Shown one piece after another: positions 38,006 through 45,915 of a DNA stretch of 64,000 bases (its first letter is position 1; each line of letters begins with the position of its first letter). Both the position numbers and the translations under genes were made by a program. The stretch covers positions 248,001-312,000 of the forward strand of contig NZ_JAEUAK010000001.1 of the NCBI RefSeq assembly GCF_019511345.1, given 5' to 3'. The notes beneath the pieces are model-generated. The model worked only from the letters and a program-made list of their open reading frames with translations, made no database searches and was not told where the DNA came from. The stretch comes from Rhizobium mesosinicum. GTDB taxonomy: Bacteria > Pseudomonadota > Alphaproteobacteria > Rhizobiales > Rhizobiaceae.

Positions 38006-38620
38006 TTACTTGCGATTGAGGCTGCTGATGAGGTTGCCGTAATCCGGGATATGTTTCGCGAAGAGGGCGGCCAGGCCCTCCATGCCATTGCGCCAGTCGC
38101 GCTGGAGTTCGCAAGCTACAGCGAACCAGTTGATCAGCTGAGCGCCGGCGTTTGCCATGCGGACGTGGGCGGAGTCGCGCGCAACCGGGCTGAAAGTTCC
38201 CGACGCGTCAACAACGACGAATACCTCATAGCCTTCAGAGAGGGCCGACAACGTTGGCATGGCAACGCAGACGTCGGTCACGATGCCGGCGACAATGATC
38301 TGCTTGCGGCCCGTTGCCTTGAGCGCCTTTAGGAATTCCGGATTGTCCCAGGCGTTAATCTCGCCGGGGCGGCGGATAACCGGGGCATCGGGAACGACTT
38401 CCTTGAGAGCCGGCAGAAGGGGACCGTTCGGACCTTCGTCCATGCTTGTTGCCAAGATGGTCGGCAATCCGAAATATTTAGCTGTGGCGGCGAGCGCCAG
38501 AACGTTGTTGCGGAACTCGTCGGGCTGAAAATCACGAACAAGCGAAAACAGGCCGGCCTGATGATCGAGCATGAGGACGACGGCGTCGTCCTTGCGGATG
38601 AAGCCAGGGGCTTTCGACAT
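38006..38620 (-). CDS. Isochorismatase-family (YcaC-like) hydrolase
   Basis: The 204-residue protein has the catalytic Asp in AVVLMLDHQAGLFSLVRD and the nucleophilic Cys in VAGIVTDVCVAMPTLSALSEGY, with EINAWDNPEF between, as in YcaC-type amidohydrolases. The substrate is unknown. I chose the ATG at 38620; the upstream extension to 38821 is not family-like and no ribosome site supports it. It is the first gene of a leftward run of six. Confidence 0.88.
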   Translation of the reverse strand: MSKAPGFIRKDDAVVLMLDHQAGLFSLVRDFQPDEFRNNVLALAATAKYFGLPTILATSMDEGPNGPLLPALKEVVPDAPVIRRPGEINAWDNPEFLKALKATGRKQIIVAGIVTDVCVAMPTLSALSEGYEVFVVVDASGTFSPVARDSAHVRMANAGAQLINWFAVACELQRDWRNGMEGLAALFAKHIPDYGNLISSLNRK

Positions 38621-38762
38621 AATGAAATCCTCTTGAGATGATTTTAGGAGACACGGCTTCTTGCCGTGGGGCGAGCCAAACGTATGCGGGCACACGAGGG
38701 CGTTATTGAATTGGGGAACGGATCGTAGAAGGTTTTCAGCGGGCCAACGACGATCCACCCCC

Positions 38763-38948
38763 CTATTTTTGATCGGTGAACCGCATTGAGCTGGCTGCGT
38801 CGCTAGCCGGGAAGCTCTCATCTAGAGCCTCATCCAGAAGCGCGTTGATCTCTTCGGCAGACTGAGGCAGTTCCCCGCTTCTCCGCTGCGGCTTTTTTTT
38901 GGAGGCTGCATTTGAGTTTAGCGGGGAATTCTTTTCGTTTTTCGACAT
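38763..38948 (-). CDS. Small hypothetical protein with ALDESFPASD motif
   Basis: The 61-residue protein has a basic, Lys/Asn/Ser-rich N-terminus and a conserved-looking C-terminal motif (INALLDEALDESFPASDAAS). Small proteins ending in LDESFPASD are common in rhizobia and other proteobacteria and have no known function. AGGAG lies 8 nt before the ATG at 38948. Confidence 0.6.
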   Translation of the reverse strand: MSKNEKNSPLNSNAASKKKPQRRSGELPQSAEEINALLDEALDESFPASDAASSMRFTDQK

Positions 38949-39040
38949 TGATCCATCTCCTGAACAGGCCTTTAACGGCCGCAGGCTAAGACCACACACC
39001 TGCGGAGAATTGAACGGATTCAACGGCCATGGAACGAGCC

Positions 39041-39964
39041 CTAGCGCCGCGCGATCCGCCACATCCCGGGCGTCATTCCGGTCGCGGTCGCGAACGCACG
39101 GGTAAAATGGCTTTGATCGGCATAACCGCATGCGGCGGCGACATCGCGTAGGGATGTCTTGCCCGCGAAAAGCAATCCCTTAGCTTTTTCAATCCTCTGA
39201 AGCTTGACCCATCCGGCTGGTGTCTCACCGGTCGTCCGTTCAAATGCCTTGACGAAACGCATTGGGGGCAAGCCCACGAACTCAGCGATTGTTTCCAGTG
39301 GAAGGACGGGGCACAGGGAAAGCAATGCTTCCTTGGCGGCGCGTAGCCGATCCGGTGTGAGGCGCTCTCCCTCAGCCTCGAACGGGCAATCTGCCAATCC
39401 GTATCGGTTCAGAATGTGCCATGACAGGGCTAGCATCACATGCTCGAAGAATAGGTCGTCAGCGCTCTCGCCGGTTTCGAGAAACGGTGCGATGATCTCG
39501 CAGAGATGAAGTAGCTGCGCATCCTCCTGAACAGCCGCGGTATTTATGCACGCCGTAGCGCGTCCACCCTCCCGCTCAACAAGCGTTCTCAGAGCCGCTC
39601 TGGGTAGATAGATGTGCGCCGTATCGAAAGAGCTCTCCAGGAGAGTTGTCGGGTCTTCCGAAAGATCGACGATCATCGTCGACGATCTGGACAAGCTTCC
39701 TTTGAACTGACTGGTGCTCCCAAGCCAGGTTTCGTGATGCGCCACACGCCGAAACTGCACTGCCACATTGTATGCCGGAAGGGGCTCGAGATGCAGGCTC
39801 CGCTCCTGACAGGGAAAACCGTGCCTGAGGCGAACGGCAGCGATATTGGAATTGCCTGCCGAGCGGGCCCCGACCAAAGCGGCTGCATCAAGATGGAACG
39901 CTTTTGCAAGCGCATTCCCGTAGGAAGCTCCGATATCAGCTCCGACGGCTTTCGGCTCGGACAT
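39041..39964 (-). CDS. AraC-family transcriptional regulator 1
   Basis: The 307-residue protein has an N-terminal effector domain (including ESSFDTAHIYLPRAALRTL) and a C-terminal double helix-turn-helix: LPLETIAEFVGLPPMRFVKA and SLRDVAAACGYADQSHFTRA, ending GMTPGMWR. It is divergent from AraC regulator 2, and the motif TGTACGCGGGTATA lies exactly midway between them. In-frame ATGs at 39976 and 39997 are alternatives. It is a close paralogue of the regulator at 58.4 kb. Confidence 0.88.
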   Translation of the reverse strand: MSEPKAVGADIGASYGNALAKAFHLDAAALVGARSAGNSNIAAVRLRHGFPCQERSLHLEPLPAYNVAVQFRRVAHHETWLGSTSQFKGSLSRSSTMIVDLSEDPTTLLESSFDTAHIYLPRAALRTLVEREGGRATACINTAAVQEDAQLLHLCEIIAPFLETGESADDLFFEHVMLALSWHILNRYGLADCPFEAEGERLTPDRLRAAKEALLSLCPVLPLETIAEFVGLPPMRFVKAFERTTGETPAGWVKLQRIEKAKGLLFAGKTSLRDVAAACGYADQSHFTRAFATATGMTPGMWRIARR

Positions 39965-40018
39965 GACGACCCCCATAGACTTGTCCAAATGTCTCACATC
40001 GACGGACCGGCCTCCACC

Positions 40019-40032
40019 TGTACGCGGGTATA
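40019..40032. promoter_or_regulatory. Repeated operator-like motif, copy 2 (TGTACGCGGGTATA)
   Basis: The motif lies in the divergent region of the two AraC genes, 54 nt from one start and 53 nt from the other. It differs from the copy at 7372 in one of 14 bases. The symmetric location suggests that one or both AraC proteins bind here. Confidence 0.55.
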
Positions 40033-40085
40033 AGTGGACAGCGCGCCAGCACCGAATTGATAAGGGGCAAGAAAGGAGAGCCCAA

Positions 40086-41003
40086 ATGCATCACGGTGCC
40101 TATGGTGTTGAACTGGCGCGACGCTTCAACAAGGATGACGCGCCCTTTCTTAAAACCACGACCCTCAGATCAGCCCAACTTGCCGCGACGCGCGTCACGA
40201 CCGGTTCCAAAGGTTCTGGCCTCACCGACTACATTCCGATCGAGAAGGCGTATATCGTTACGGTGAGACTTCAACCGATCGCTAAATTCGAGTCCTGGCG
40301 GGCCGGAAAACTGATGTTCAATGGCTCGTGCCCCGCTGGATCCATTAGCATCATGAATTTGCAGGATGAACCAAAGCTCAACCTGCCGACTTTCTACGAC
40401 TGTGTGAAATTTTACATTCCGGAGGTGATTTTCCGCGAACTGGGCGAACGGGAAGACATGCCCCTCATCACCGACCTCCGATATTCGGTGTCAGCACCTG
40501 ATCCGGTAATGTTCGGGTTTGCCAACGTCCTCGCTCCGCTCTTTAATAAGCCCGTCGAAGACCGGTCGCTGTTCTTCGACCACCTTTCGTTTGCGGCTTA
40601 TCTTCATCTGGCGAAAACCTACGGAGGCGCGGAGCAGCCCCCCGTTCCTATCGGCACGTTGTCGGAGTGGCAACTTCGTCGCGCAACCGAGATGCTTGCC
40701 GCTTCCGTGGAAGAGGGTTGTGACCTACTCGCGCTCGCATCAGCTTGTGATCTTCCCCTGGAGCGATTCTTGCGGGCGTTTCGCAAGAGCACCGGAATGC
40801 CACCTCATCGTTGGCTAAGGGACTACAAGGTGAAGCGTGCGACTGAGCTTCTCCAGATGGGAAACCTTCCGATTTCGGAGATCGCCTATGCCTGCGGCTT
40901 CTCAGATCAGAGCCATATGACCAGGGTCTTCGTGTCGATGAAAGGATGCACGCCGGGCGCTGTTCGCCGTGCGGCCGGACTATCTGCTGAGTTCGATTCG
41001 TAG
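40086..41003 (+). CDS. AraC-family transcriptional regulator 2
   Basis: The 305-residue protein has an N-terminal effector domain (TFYDCVKFYIPEVIFRELGE) and a C-terminal AraC domain: CDLLALASACDLPLERFLRA and PISEIAYACGFSDQSHMTRV. AGGAG lies 8 nt before the ATG at 40086; the longer frame from 39963 would run through the operator and is rejected. Its 3' end overlaps the converging SCO gene by 24 bp. It probably controls its own locus and perhaps the dehydrogenase/linalool dehydratase-like operon. Confidence 0.87.
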   Translation: MHHGAYGVELARRFNKDDAPFLKTTTLRSAQLAATRVTTGSKGSGLTDYIPIEKAYIVTVRLQPIAKFESWRAGKLMFNGSCPAGSISIMNLQDEPKLNLPTFYDCVKFYIPEVIFRELGEREDMPLITDLRYSVSAPDPVMFGFANVLAPLFNKPVEDRSLFFDHLSFAAYLHLAKTYGGAEQPPVPIGTLSEWQLRRATEMLAASVEEGCDLLALASACDLPLERFLRAFRKSTGMPPHRWLRDYKVKRATELLQMGNLPISEIAYACGFSDQSHMTRVFVSMKGCTPGAVRRAAGLSAEFDS

Positions 41004-41465
41004 CTTATCGACGATCTCTTCGTCCTCAAGGACCGACGACCAATGGGTTCTGTATAGGCCCCGAGGATCAATGAGATAAGTCAAGGATGTGTGGGGCATG
41101 CTGTAGTTTCCGGCGCTTTCATCGACCCGGCGTGCAAATACACCAAAGTTCGCCTTGACCGCTTCGATGGCCTGCTGACTGCCTGTCAGTCCCGTGAAGT
41201 GCGGGTATCGTTCGGACAGGAACTCTCGGAGCACATCCGGCGTATCCCTGGCAGGGTCAACCGTCACGTATAAACCTCGAACGTCATTGGCCCCCTCGCC
41301 TAGTCTGTCTAGGGCCGACGATAATCGTCCCAACGTCCTCGGACAGACGGAGCGGCAGTTCGTGAACCCGAAGAAGAACAACATCCACGAGCCACAGTAG
41401 CTGAGTTCGCTGACTTCCTTGCCGTTGTGATCGGTCAGTGCGAATTCCACGTTCTCGACGAGCAT
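40980..41465 (-). CDS. SCO1/SenC-family protein lacking an export signal
   Basis: The 161-residue protein has the thioredoxin-like SCO fold: copper/redox motif FTNCRSVCPRTL, VTVDPARDTPDVLREFLSE, and a distal His in SMPHTSLTYLIDPRG. SCO proteins normally sit in the periplasm and help load copper into cytochrome oxidase. Here no signal or anchor is visible at the ATG at 41465 nor in the in-frame extension to 41615, so a cytoplasmic thiol role is possible. It starts 8 nt after the linalool dehydratase-like gene in the same operon. Confidence 0.8.
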   Translation of the reverse strand: MLVENVEFALTDHNGKEVSELSYCGSWMLFFFGFTNCRSVCPRTLGRLSSALDRLGEGANDVRGLYVTVDPARDTPDVLREFLSERYPHFTGLTGSQQAIEAVKANFGVFARRVDESAGNYSMPHTSLTYLIDPRGLYRTHWSSVLEDEEIVDKLRIELSR

Positions 41466-41473
41466 TTTGCGGC

Positions 41474-43012
41474 CTACTGAATCTTGAAACGGAAGGAATG
41501 CGAGGCCCCGTAGGAGCTTGGGAACACAAGCATATTTTCGGATACCGCTATTTCGTCGCTGCTCGCTTGCGTTATCTCGGCCCCTGCTCCGGACGCCAGC
41601 TGCCTCGCGTCGCATGAGAAAGTCCAGGAACGCCCCTTCTCCATCGGGCCTATTGCGACCGATCCGGTTCCACGACGGTTCTCTAGGCGTCTTACCCGCA
41701 AATGCAGCGTGGCCTCCTCGGCGTCAAAGTATGCCTGTGAAATCTCGACGTCGTCTGCCACTTCGCGTACCGCAGGTGTTGCGAACCGGTCGCGGGACCA
41801 CGGTTTGTTGTAGAGGGCCCATAGTCCGTCGGGAACATTCAGCCTGGCATATCCAAGCAGGACGTTGCCTGTTTGGGGTTCAACCAGGAGCCTGTTTCCG
41901 TACTCATCGAATTCAGTGTCGTTACGCGGATAATACAGGCCGCCGTTTTGCCAGGTCGGCGCGAAAAATCGGTCGGCGTATGCCATCAGGCCGGCCAATG
42001 TCTTCGCGTCTCCCATTTCAGACGCCCAGGCAGCAACCCATCCGAAATCACAGTCGTCGTTTACGACCGTTTCGCCCTTGATACTTGGCCTTGCTACCGA
42101 CTTTACCGAGAGGAGCCCGGCATCGGCTTCGACGAGGTAGTCCTTCACTTGCGTGGGGTAGTTCTCCTTCACGAAATCGCGGTTCCACATGTTCATGAGA
42201 GTTCCCAGCCAAGCGTCGACCCACGCATAGGGTGCGCCGTTCTGCCTTGCGATCCGAGAATCTTCCGACAGCATGATATGATAGTGGCCGTTTTCTCCCG
42301 TGCGGCCGAACTCCTTCCATGCGGCCTCGTATTCCCTTGTCACCTGCGAGGCCCGATCGCCGCCATGCAGCAGGTCATGAAGACGGAATCCCAAGATCGC
42401 AGGCTGGTTGCAGATCTGGAATACGCAATTGGGCTCGCAAGCGACGCCGATGTACCCGCTTTTGACCATCAACGAATAGAGGTGCTCGTTCAGCGAATTC
42501 TGGTCGTACTTGAATTCCTTGGCATCTCCGCCCCAGAAGTAGGACCAGTGGCGGAAGGTCAACGAGCCCGGCTCGGCGTAGAAGTGATCGTCGAAAAGAT
42601 AGTCGTAAAGTAGCGTAAGCGACTGGACGTACGCGCTATACATGATGTTGTCGCGCCCGACCGGGTCCCACTCCTCCTTGTACTTTCCCGCCAGATGGGC
42701 GTTGAAAACGCTCCCGCCACGGCTGACGTTGTGCCAATACATCCAGACCTCGGGCAGAAGGAGCTTCTCGATGAGGCGCTTGAAAATAGGCTGGAAGACC
42801 GCCGGCGCTGCCGGCAGTCGATGGTAGTGGGTTAGAGCAAGTGCATACGCCATGTACGAGAGCTGGAAACGATATCCACCGAAATCGTCCTGCCCGACGC
42901 CCCGCCCTTTCATCAGGGACCAGTCGTTGGGAAGTTGCCTGGATAGGTTATCGAAATGGCGCAGATGGCCCAGCTGCAACTCGTCCAAGCCCCGTTTGGC
43001 GTATTCGCTCAT
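41474..43012 (-). CDS. Linalool dehydratase/isomerase-like protein
   Basis: The 512-residue protein has the (alpha/alpha) barrel pattern of Castellaniella LinD: DPVGRDNIMYSAYVQSLTLL (116-135), PGSLTFRHW (148-156), and the double-Cys segment ACEPNCVFQICNQP (191-204). C192 and C201 match the LinD active-site cysteines. LinD interconverts geraniol, linalool and myrcene. The protein lacks LinD's signal peptide and has an extra beta-rich C-terminal part of about 100 residues. From memory, LinD has His where this protein has Y128, so the substrate may differ. It starts 1 nt after the alcohol dehydrogenase gene. Confidence 0.78.
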   Translation of the reverse strand: MSEYAKRGLDELQLGHLRHFDNLSRQLPNDWSLMKGRGVGQDDFGGYRFQLSYMAYALALTHYHRLPAAPAVFQPIFKRLIEKLLLPEVWMYWHNVSRGGSVFNAHLAGKYKEEWDPVGRDNIMYSAYVQSLTLLYDYLFDDHFYAEPGSLTFRHWSYFWGGDAKEFKYDQNSLNEHLYSLMVKSGYIGVACEPNCVFQICNQPAILGFRLHDLLHGGDRASQVTREYEAAWKEFGRTGENGHYHIMLSEDSRIARQNGAPYAWVDAWLGTLMNMWNRDFVKENYPTQVKDYLVEADAGLLSVKSVARPSIKGETVVNDDCDFGWVAAWASEMGDAKTLAGLMAYADRFFAPTWQNGGLYYPRNDTEFDEYGNRLLVEPQTGNVLLGYARLNVPDGLWALYNKPWSRDRFATPAVREVADDVEISQAYFDAEEATLHLRVRRLENRRGTGSVAIGPMEKGRSWTFSCDARQLASGAGAEITQASSDEIAVSENMLVFPSSYGASHSFRFKIQ

Positions 43013-43013
43013 G

Positions 43014-44120
43014 CTATCTCTCCACCTGAAGTACCGCCTTGATCGTCTTGCCCGAAAGCTGGTGCGCGACCGCTTCGTTTATCTGATCGAAACGGTATTT
43101 CGTCACGAGTTTGTCGAAGGGGAAGCGACCCTGCGCAAAGAGATCGATCATCCGGGGAATAAAGATGTCGGGGATCGAGTTCCCCTCGACAAAACCGCGG
43201 ACAGATTGCCCCTGCAACAATGTGGGGAACCAGGGTAATTCGAGCTTGCGGTCGACCGCCGGGGGAACCGCGACCAGGGCAAGAACGCCGAGCTTTCCAA
43301 GAGCAAGCAGTGAAGCCGTCATGAGGCCCGCGTTCCCGGCGCAATCAACAATGTAATCGAATCCTCCGGGCGCGGCGGCAATGAGTTCAGTTCCCAGATC
43401 AGGCGTCACCGACGTGTTGATCGGGTTTGTGGCACCGAGCTCGCGTGCGAGTTCGAGCCTGCTTGCCACCCGATCCACTACTGCGATCGTTCCACACCCG
43501 CTGACCACGGCCCCCAATACAGCAGCGAGACCGACCGCCCCGCCTCCGAGGATGGCTATGCTTGAGCCGGGTTCGGGACGGAGGCCATTCATTACCGTCC
43601 CTGCACCAGTCTGTATCCCGCAACCGAGAGGTCCGAGAATTTCGAGCGGCACGTCGTTACGGACCTTCACGGTGTTGCGCTCCGACGCCAGGGCATAGTG
43701 TGCGAACGAAGACTGGCCGAAATACCGGAGGGCGGCCGACGTCCCGTCCGAAAGCTTGGCTGCCCTCTCGGCCGGGTCGGTCTGAAAATTCAGATCAGTG
43801 AAATGCTCGCAGTACATCGGCTGACCGGATTGGCAATGTTTGCACGTTCCATCCGAGGCAGGAGCGAGTACGACGTGGTCGCCCTTTTTCAGTTTTGTGA
43901 CCGCCGGACCTACACGAAGGACAACACCTGCTCCTTCATGACCGAAGACCGCAGGAAACGGCGCACCCAGCGTCCCATCGCGGCTAGCCAGATCGGTGTG
44001 GCAGATGCCGACACCCCGGATCTGAACGAGAACTTCATTTCCTACTGGCTCGGGCAGTTCGATCTCCTCGATCGAAAACGGCTCTTTCGCTTGCCTCGAC
44101 ACTGCTGCAACGGTCTTCAC
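43014..44120 (-). CDS. Zn-dependent alcohol dehydrogenase, aryl/geraniol type
   Basis: The 368-residue medium-chain dehydrogenase has catalytic zinc ligands in GVGICHTDL, GHEGAGVV and LGCGIQTGAG, and the NAD motif ILGGGAVGLAAVLGAV. The structural zinc loop reads DGTCKHCQSGQPMYC, so the first of the usual four Cys is absent. GCGIQTGAGTV is typical of benzyl-alcohol and geraniol dehydrogenases. I chose the GTG at 44120, which has GGAGAG upstream and gives normal family length; a start at 44288 would add 56 unrelated residues. It is the first gene of the operon with the LinD-like and SCO genes. Confidence 0.88.
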   Translation of the reverse strand: MKTVAAVSRQAKEPFSIEEIELPEPVGNEVLVQIRGVGICHTDLASRDGTLGAPFPAVFGHEGAGVVLRVGPAVTKLKKGDHVVLAPASDGTCKHCQSGQPMYCEHFTDLNFQTDPAERAAKLSDGTSAALRYFGQSSFAHYALASERNTVKVRNDVPLEILGPLGCGIQTGAGTVMNGLRPEPGSSIAILGGGAVGLAAVLGAVVSGCGTIAVVDRVASRLELARELGATNPINTSVTPDLGTELIAAAPGGFDYIVDCAGNAGLMTASLLALGKLGVLALVAVPPAVDRKLELPWFPTLLQGQSVRGFVEGNSIPDIFIPRMIDLFAQGRFPFDKLVTKYRFDQINEAVAHQLSGKTIKAVLQVER

Positions 44121-44121
44121 T

Positions 44122-44183
44122 GCGCTCTCCGGGTTTTCTGATGAGAAAATTTGTCTGCTCAAGACGCTAAAGCCGGAGAGCGC
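44122..44183 (-). promoter_or_regulatory. Leader hairpin that can mask the dehydrogenase ribosome site
   Basis: On the minus strand, GCGCTCTCCGG (44183-44173) pairs perfectly with CCGGAGAGCGC (44132-44122). The second arm contains the GGAGAG Shine-Dalgarno just before the GTG at 44120. The 40-nt loop holds a second perfect hairpin (AGAAAA/TTTTCT mirror at 44134-44149). It could be a translational switch, an RNA thermometer or a protein operator. Confidence 0.5.
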
Positions 44184-44321
44184 GCGAAATATTGGATGGT
44201 TTGGGCGTTCATTGAACGGGTGCCGCACCTTCAATGGTTCGGTGAATTGTTCAATACCTGTCGCGTGGCCTCCGCCAGTCTCCCGCAAGCTTCCTTGCCC
44301 CCACCCATAGAAAGGAAAGAC

Positions 44322-44750
44322 ATGCGGATCGTAAGAACGGCTTCTGTTGCCTGGAAAGGCGGAATGAAGGACGGCGTCGGATCAGTTTCCACCCAGAGCA
44401 AGGCCCTTGCCGATCATCCTTATGGCTTCGCCAGCCGCTTCGAAGGTGTCGCCGGGACCAATCCCGAAGAACTGATCGGTGCGGCACACGCCAGCTGCTT
44501 TACGATGGCGCTCGCGATGATCCTGGAACAGGCGGGGCATCCTGCAAAGCACCTGGAGACGACCGCGAAGGTGACGCTCGAGTCCGTCGATGACGGTTTC
44601 GCTATCACGGGGAGCGCGCTGTCCCTCAAGGCATCGGTTCCAGGTCTGGATGTTGGCACGTTCACCGAGCTCGCGACGAACGCAAAGCAGGGTTGCCCGG
44701 TATCCAAGGCGCTCAGCGTGCCCGTTACACTCAGCGTCGAGCTGGTCTGA
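44322..44750 (+). CDS. OsmC peroxidase
   Basis: The 142-residue protein has the OsmC thiol pair: Cys in LIGAAHASCFTMALAM and in NAKQGCPVSKALS. OsmC reduces organic hydroperoxides with lipoylated partners. I chose the ATG at 44322 with AAAGGA upstream; the earlier frame from 44151 crosses the divergent leader. It begins a rightward run of stress genes. Confidence 0.92.
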   Translation: MRIVRTASVAWKGGMKDGVGSVSTQSKALADHPYGFASRFEGVAGTNPEELIGAAHASCFTMALAMILEQAGHPAKHLETTAKVTLESVDDGFAITGSALSLKASVPGLDVGTFTELATNAKQGCPVSKALSVPVTLSVELV

Positions 44751-44762
44751 GCGGAGCAGGAG

Positions 44763-45161
44763 ATGGCCGGAAATACCGCAAGAACCTCCGAAACTGGCAA
44801 GGGTCTGTTCCAGGCCGTCGTCGATACAGGTGGAATCACCTTCCTGGCCGATGAGCCGACAGAAGTCGGTGGTCTGGGCACAGGTCCCGGTCCCTACGAG
44901 CTGCTATGTGCCTCGCTGGCGACATGTACGTCGATGACTATCCGTTTTTACGCACAGCGTCATGCGATCCACGTCGGGCCGATCGATGTAGTCGTAAAAC
45001 ATGCCAAAAACACTGACGGGAAGGACGTCTTCGATCGGAAGATCGAACTGGCCGACGTCGCAGGCCCGGCTCAGCGCGACGCGCTGCTAAGGGCAGCAAA
45101 GGGATGCCCTGTTTCCCGAACCCTGGAACAGGGCTCCATCATCAATACCGAACTCAAGTAA
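44763..45161 (+). CDS. OsmC/YhfA-like thiol protein
   Basis: The 132-residue protein belongs to the YhfA branch: GGLGTGPGPYELLCASLATC and RAAKGCPVSRTLEQGS hold the two conserved Cys positions. It starts 12 nt after the OsmC stop. The close pairing of two different OsmC types suggests defence against organic peroxides or electrophiles. Confidence 0.9.
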   Translation: MAGNTARTSETGKGLFQAVVDTGGITFLADEPTEVGGLGTGPGPYELLCASLATCTSMTIRFYAQRHAIHVGPIDVVVKHAKNTDGKDVFDRKIELADVAGPAQRDALLRAAKGCPVSRTLEQGSIINTELK

Positions 45162-45180
45162 CCCAAACGAGGAAACACCA

Positions 45181-45855
45181 ATGAAAATCCTAATGGTTCT
45201 CACGTCCCACGACAAACTCGGCGATACCGGTAAGAAGACTGGTTTCTGGCTGGAAGAGTTTGCTGCCCCCTACTACACTTTCCTCGACGCCGGCGCTCAG
45301 ATCACTGTCGCGTCGCCCAAGGGCGGACAGCCGCCGATCGACCCCAAGAGCGACACGCCAGAAGGCAAGACTGAGCTTACGGAGCGCTTCAAGGGAGACG
45401 CGGCAGCGCAGAAGGTTCTGGCAACGACTGTAAAGCTTGCTGACGTTTCGGCACGGGACTTCGACGCGATCTTTTATCCGGGCGGCCACGGCCCGATGTG
45501 GGACCTGTCCGAGGACCAGACGTCGATCAAGCTGATCGAGGACTTCTACAACGCAGGAAAGCCCGTTGGCGCTGTTTGCCACGCCCCTGCCGTGCTTCAT
45601 CGCGTTGAAATAAACGGACAGCCACTGGTCAAGGGCAAGCGGGTCTCCGGCTTCACCAACACCGAAGAAGAAGCCGTGCACCTGACTAATGTCGTGCCGT
45701 TCCTGGTCGAGGACGAACTCAAGCGCCTCGGTGGCAAGTACGAGAAAGTCGAGGACTGGGGCGTTCTGGCGATCACCGACGGCCATCTCGTCACGGGACA
45801 GAATCCGGCATCTTCCGCCGAGGCCGCTCGGCAACTGCTCGCTCTCATGAAGTAA
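45181..45855 (+). CDS. DJ-1/PfpI family protein, copy 1
   Basis: The 224-residue protein has the class I glutamine-amidotransferase-like fold with nucleophile Cys in PVGAVCHAPAVLHRVEI and the acidic residue in YPGGHGPMWDLSEDQ. It starts MKILMVLTSHDKLGDTGKKT, like HchA/DJ-1-type glyoxalase III or deglycase proteins. It likely handles methylglyoxal-type damage (inference). It starts 19 nt behind the YhfA-like gene. A paralogue lies at 52.6-53.3 kb in the opposite orientation. Confidence 0.9.
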   Translation: MKILMVLTSHDKLGDTGKKTGFWLEEFAAPYYTFLDAGAQITVASPKGGQPPIDPKSDTPEGKTELTERFKGDAAAQKVLATTVKLADVSARDFDAIFYPGGHGPMWDLSEDQTSIKLIEDFYNAGKPVGAVCHAPAVLHRVEINGQPLVKGKRVSGFTNTEEEAVHLTNVVPFLVEDELKRLGGKYEKVEDWGVLAITDGHLVTGQNPASSAEAARQLLALMK

Positions 45856-45862
45856 TCCCAAC

Positions 45863-45883
45863 GCCGACGGTGAACTCGTCGGC
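45863..45883 (+). terminator. Short hairpin after DJ-1/PfpI copy 1
   Basis: GCCGACG and CGTCGGC form a 7-bp stem with a 7-nt loop, followed by TTCCCCC. The tail is T-poor, so termination may be partial; the next gene on the strand begins 33 nt later. Confidence 0.4.
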
Positions 45884-45915
45884 TTCCCCCTTGTCAATTT
45901 GAACAGGAGATCAGA

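Noticed and set aside
39963-40085. In-frame upstream extension of AraC regulator 2
   Set aside because: It crosses the operator-like motif and the divergent promoter, whereas the ATG at 40086 has a good AGGAG site.
44151-44321. Upstream extension of the OsmC gene
   Set aside because: It runs through the divergent dehydrogenase leader, and the family start is at 44322 with a ribosome site.
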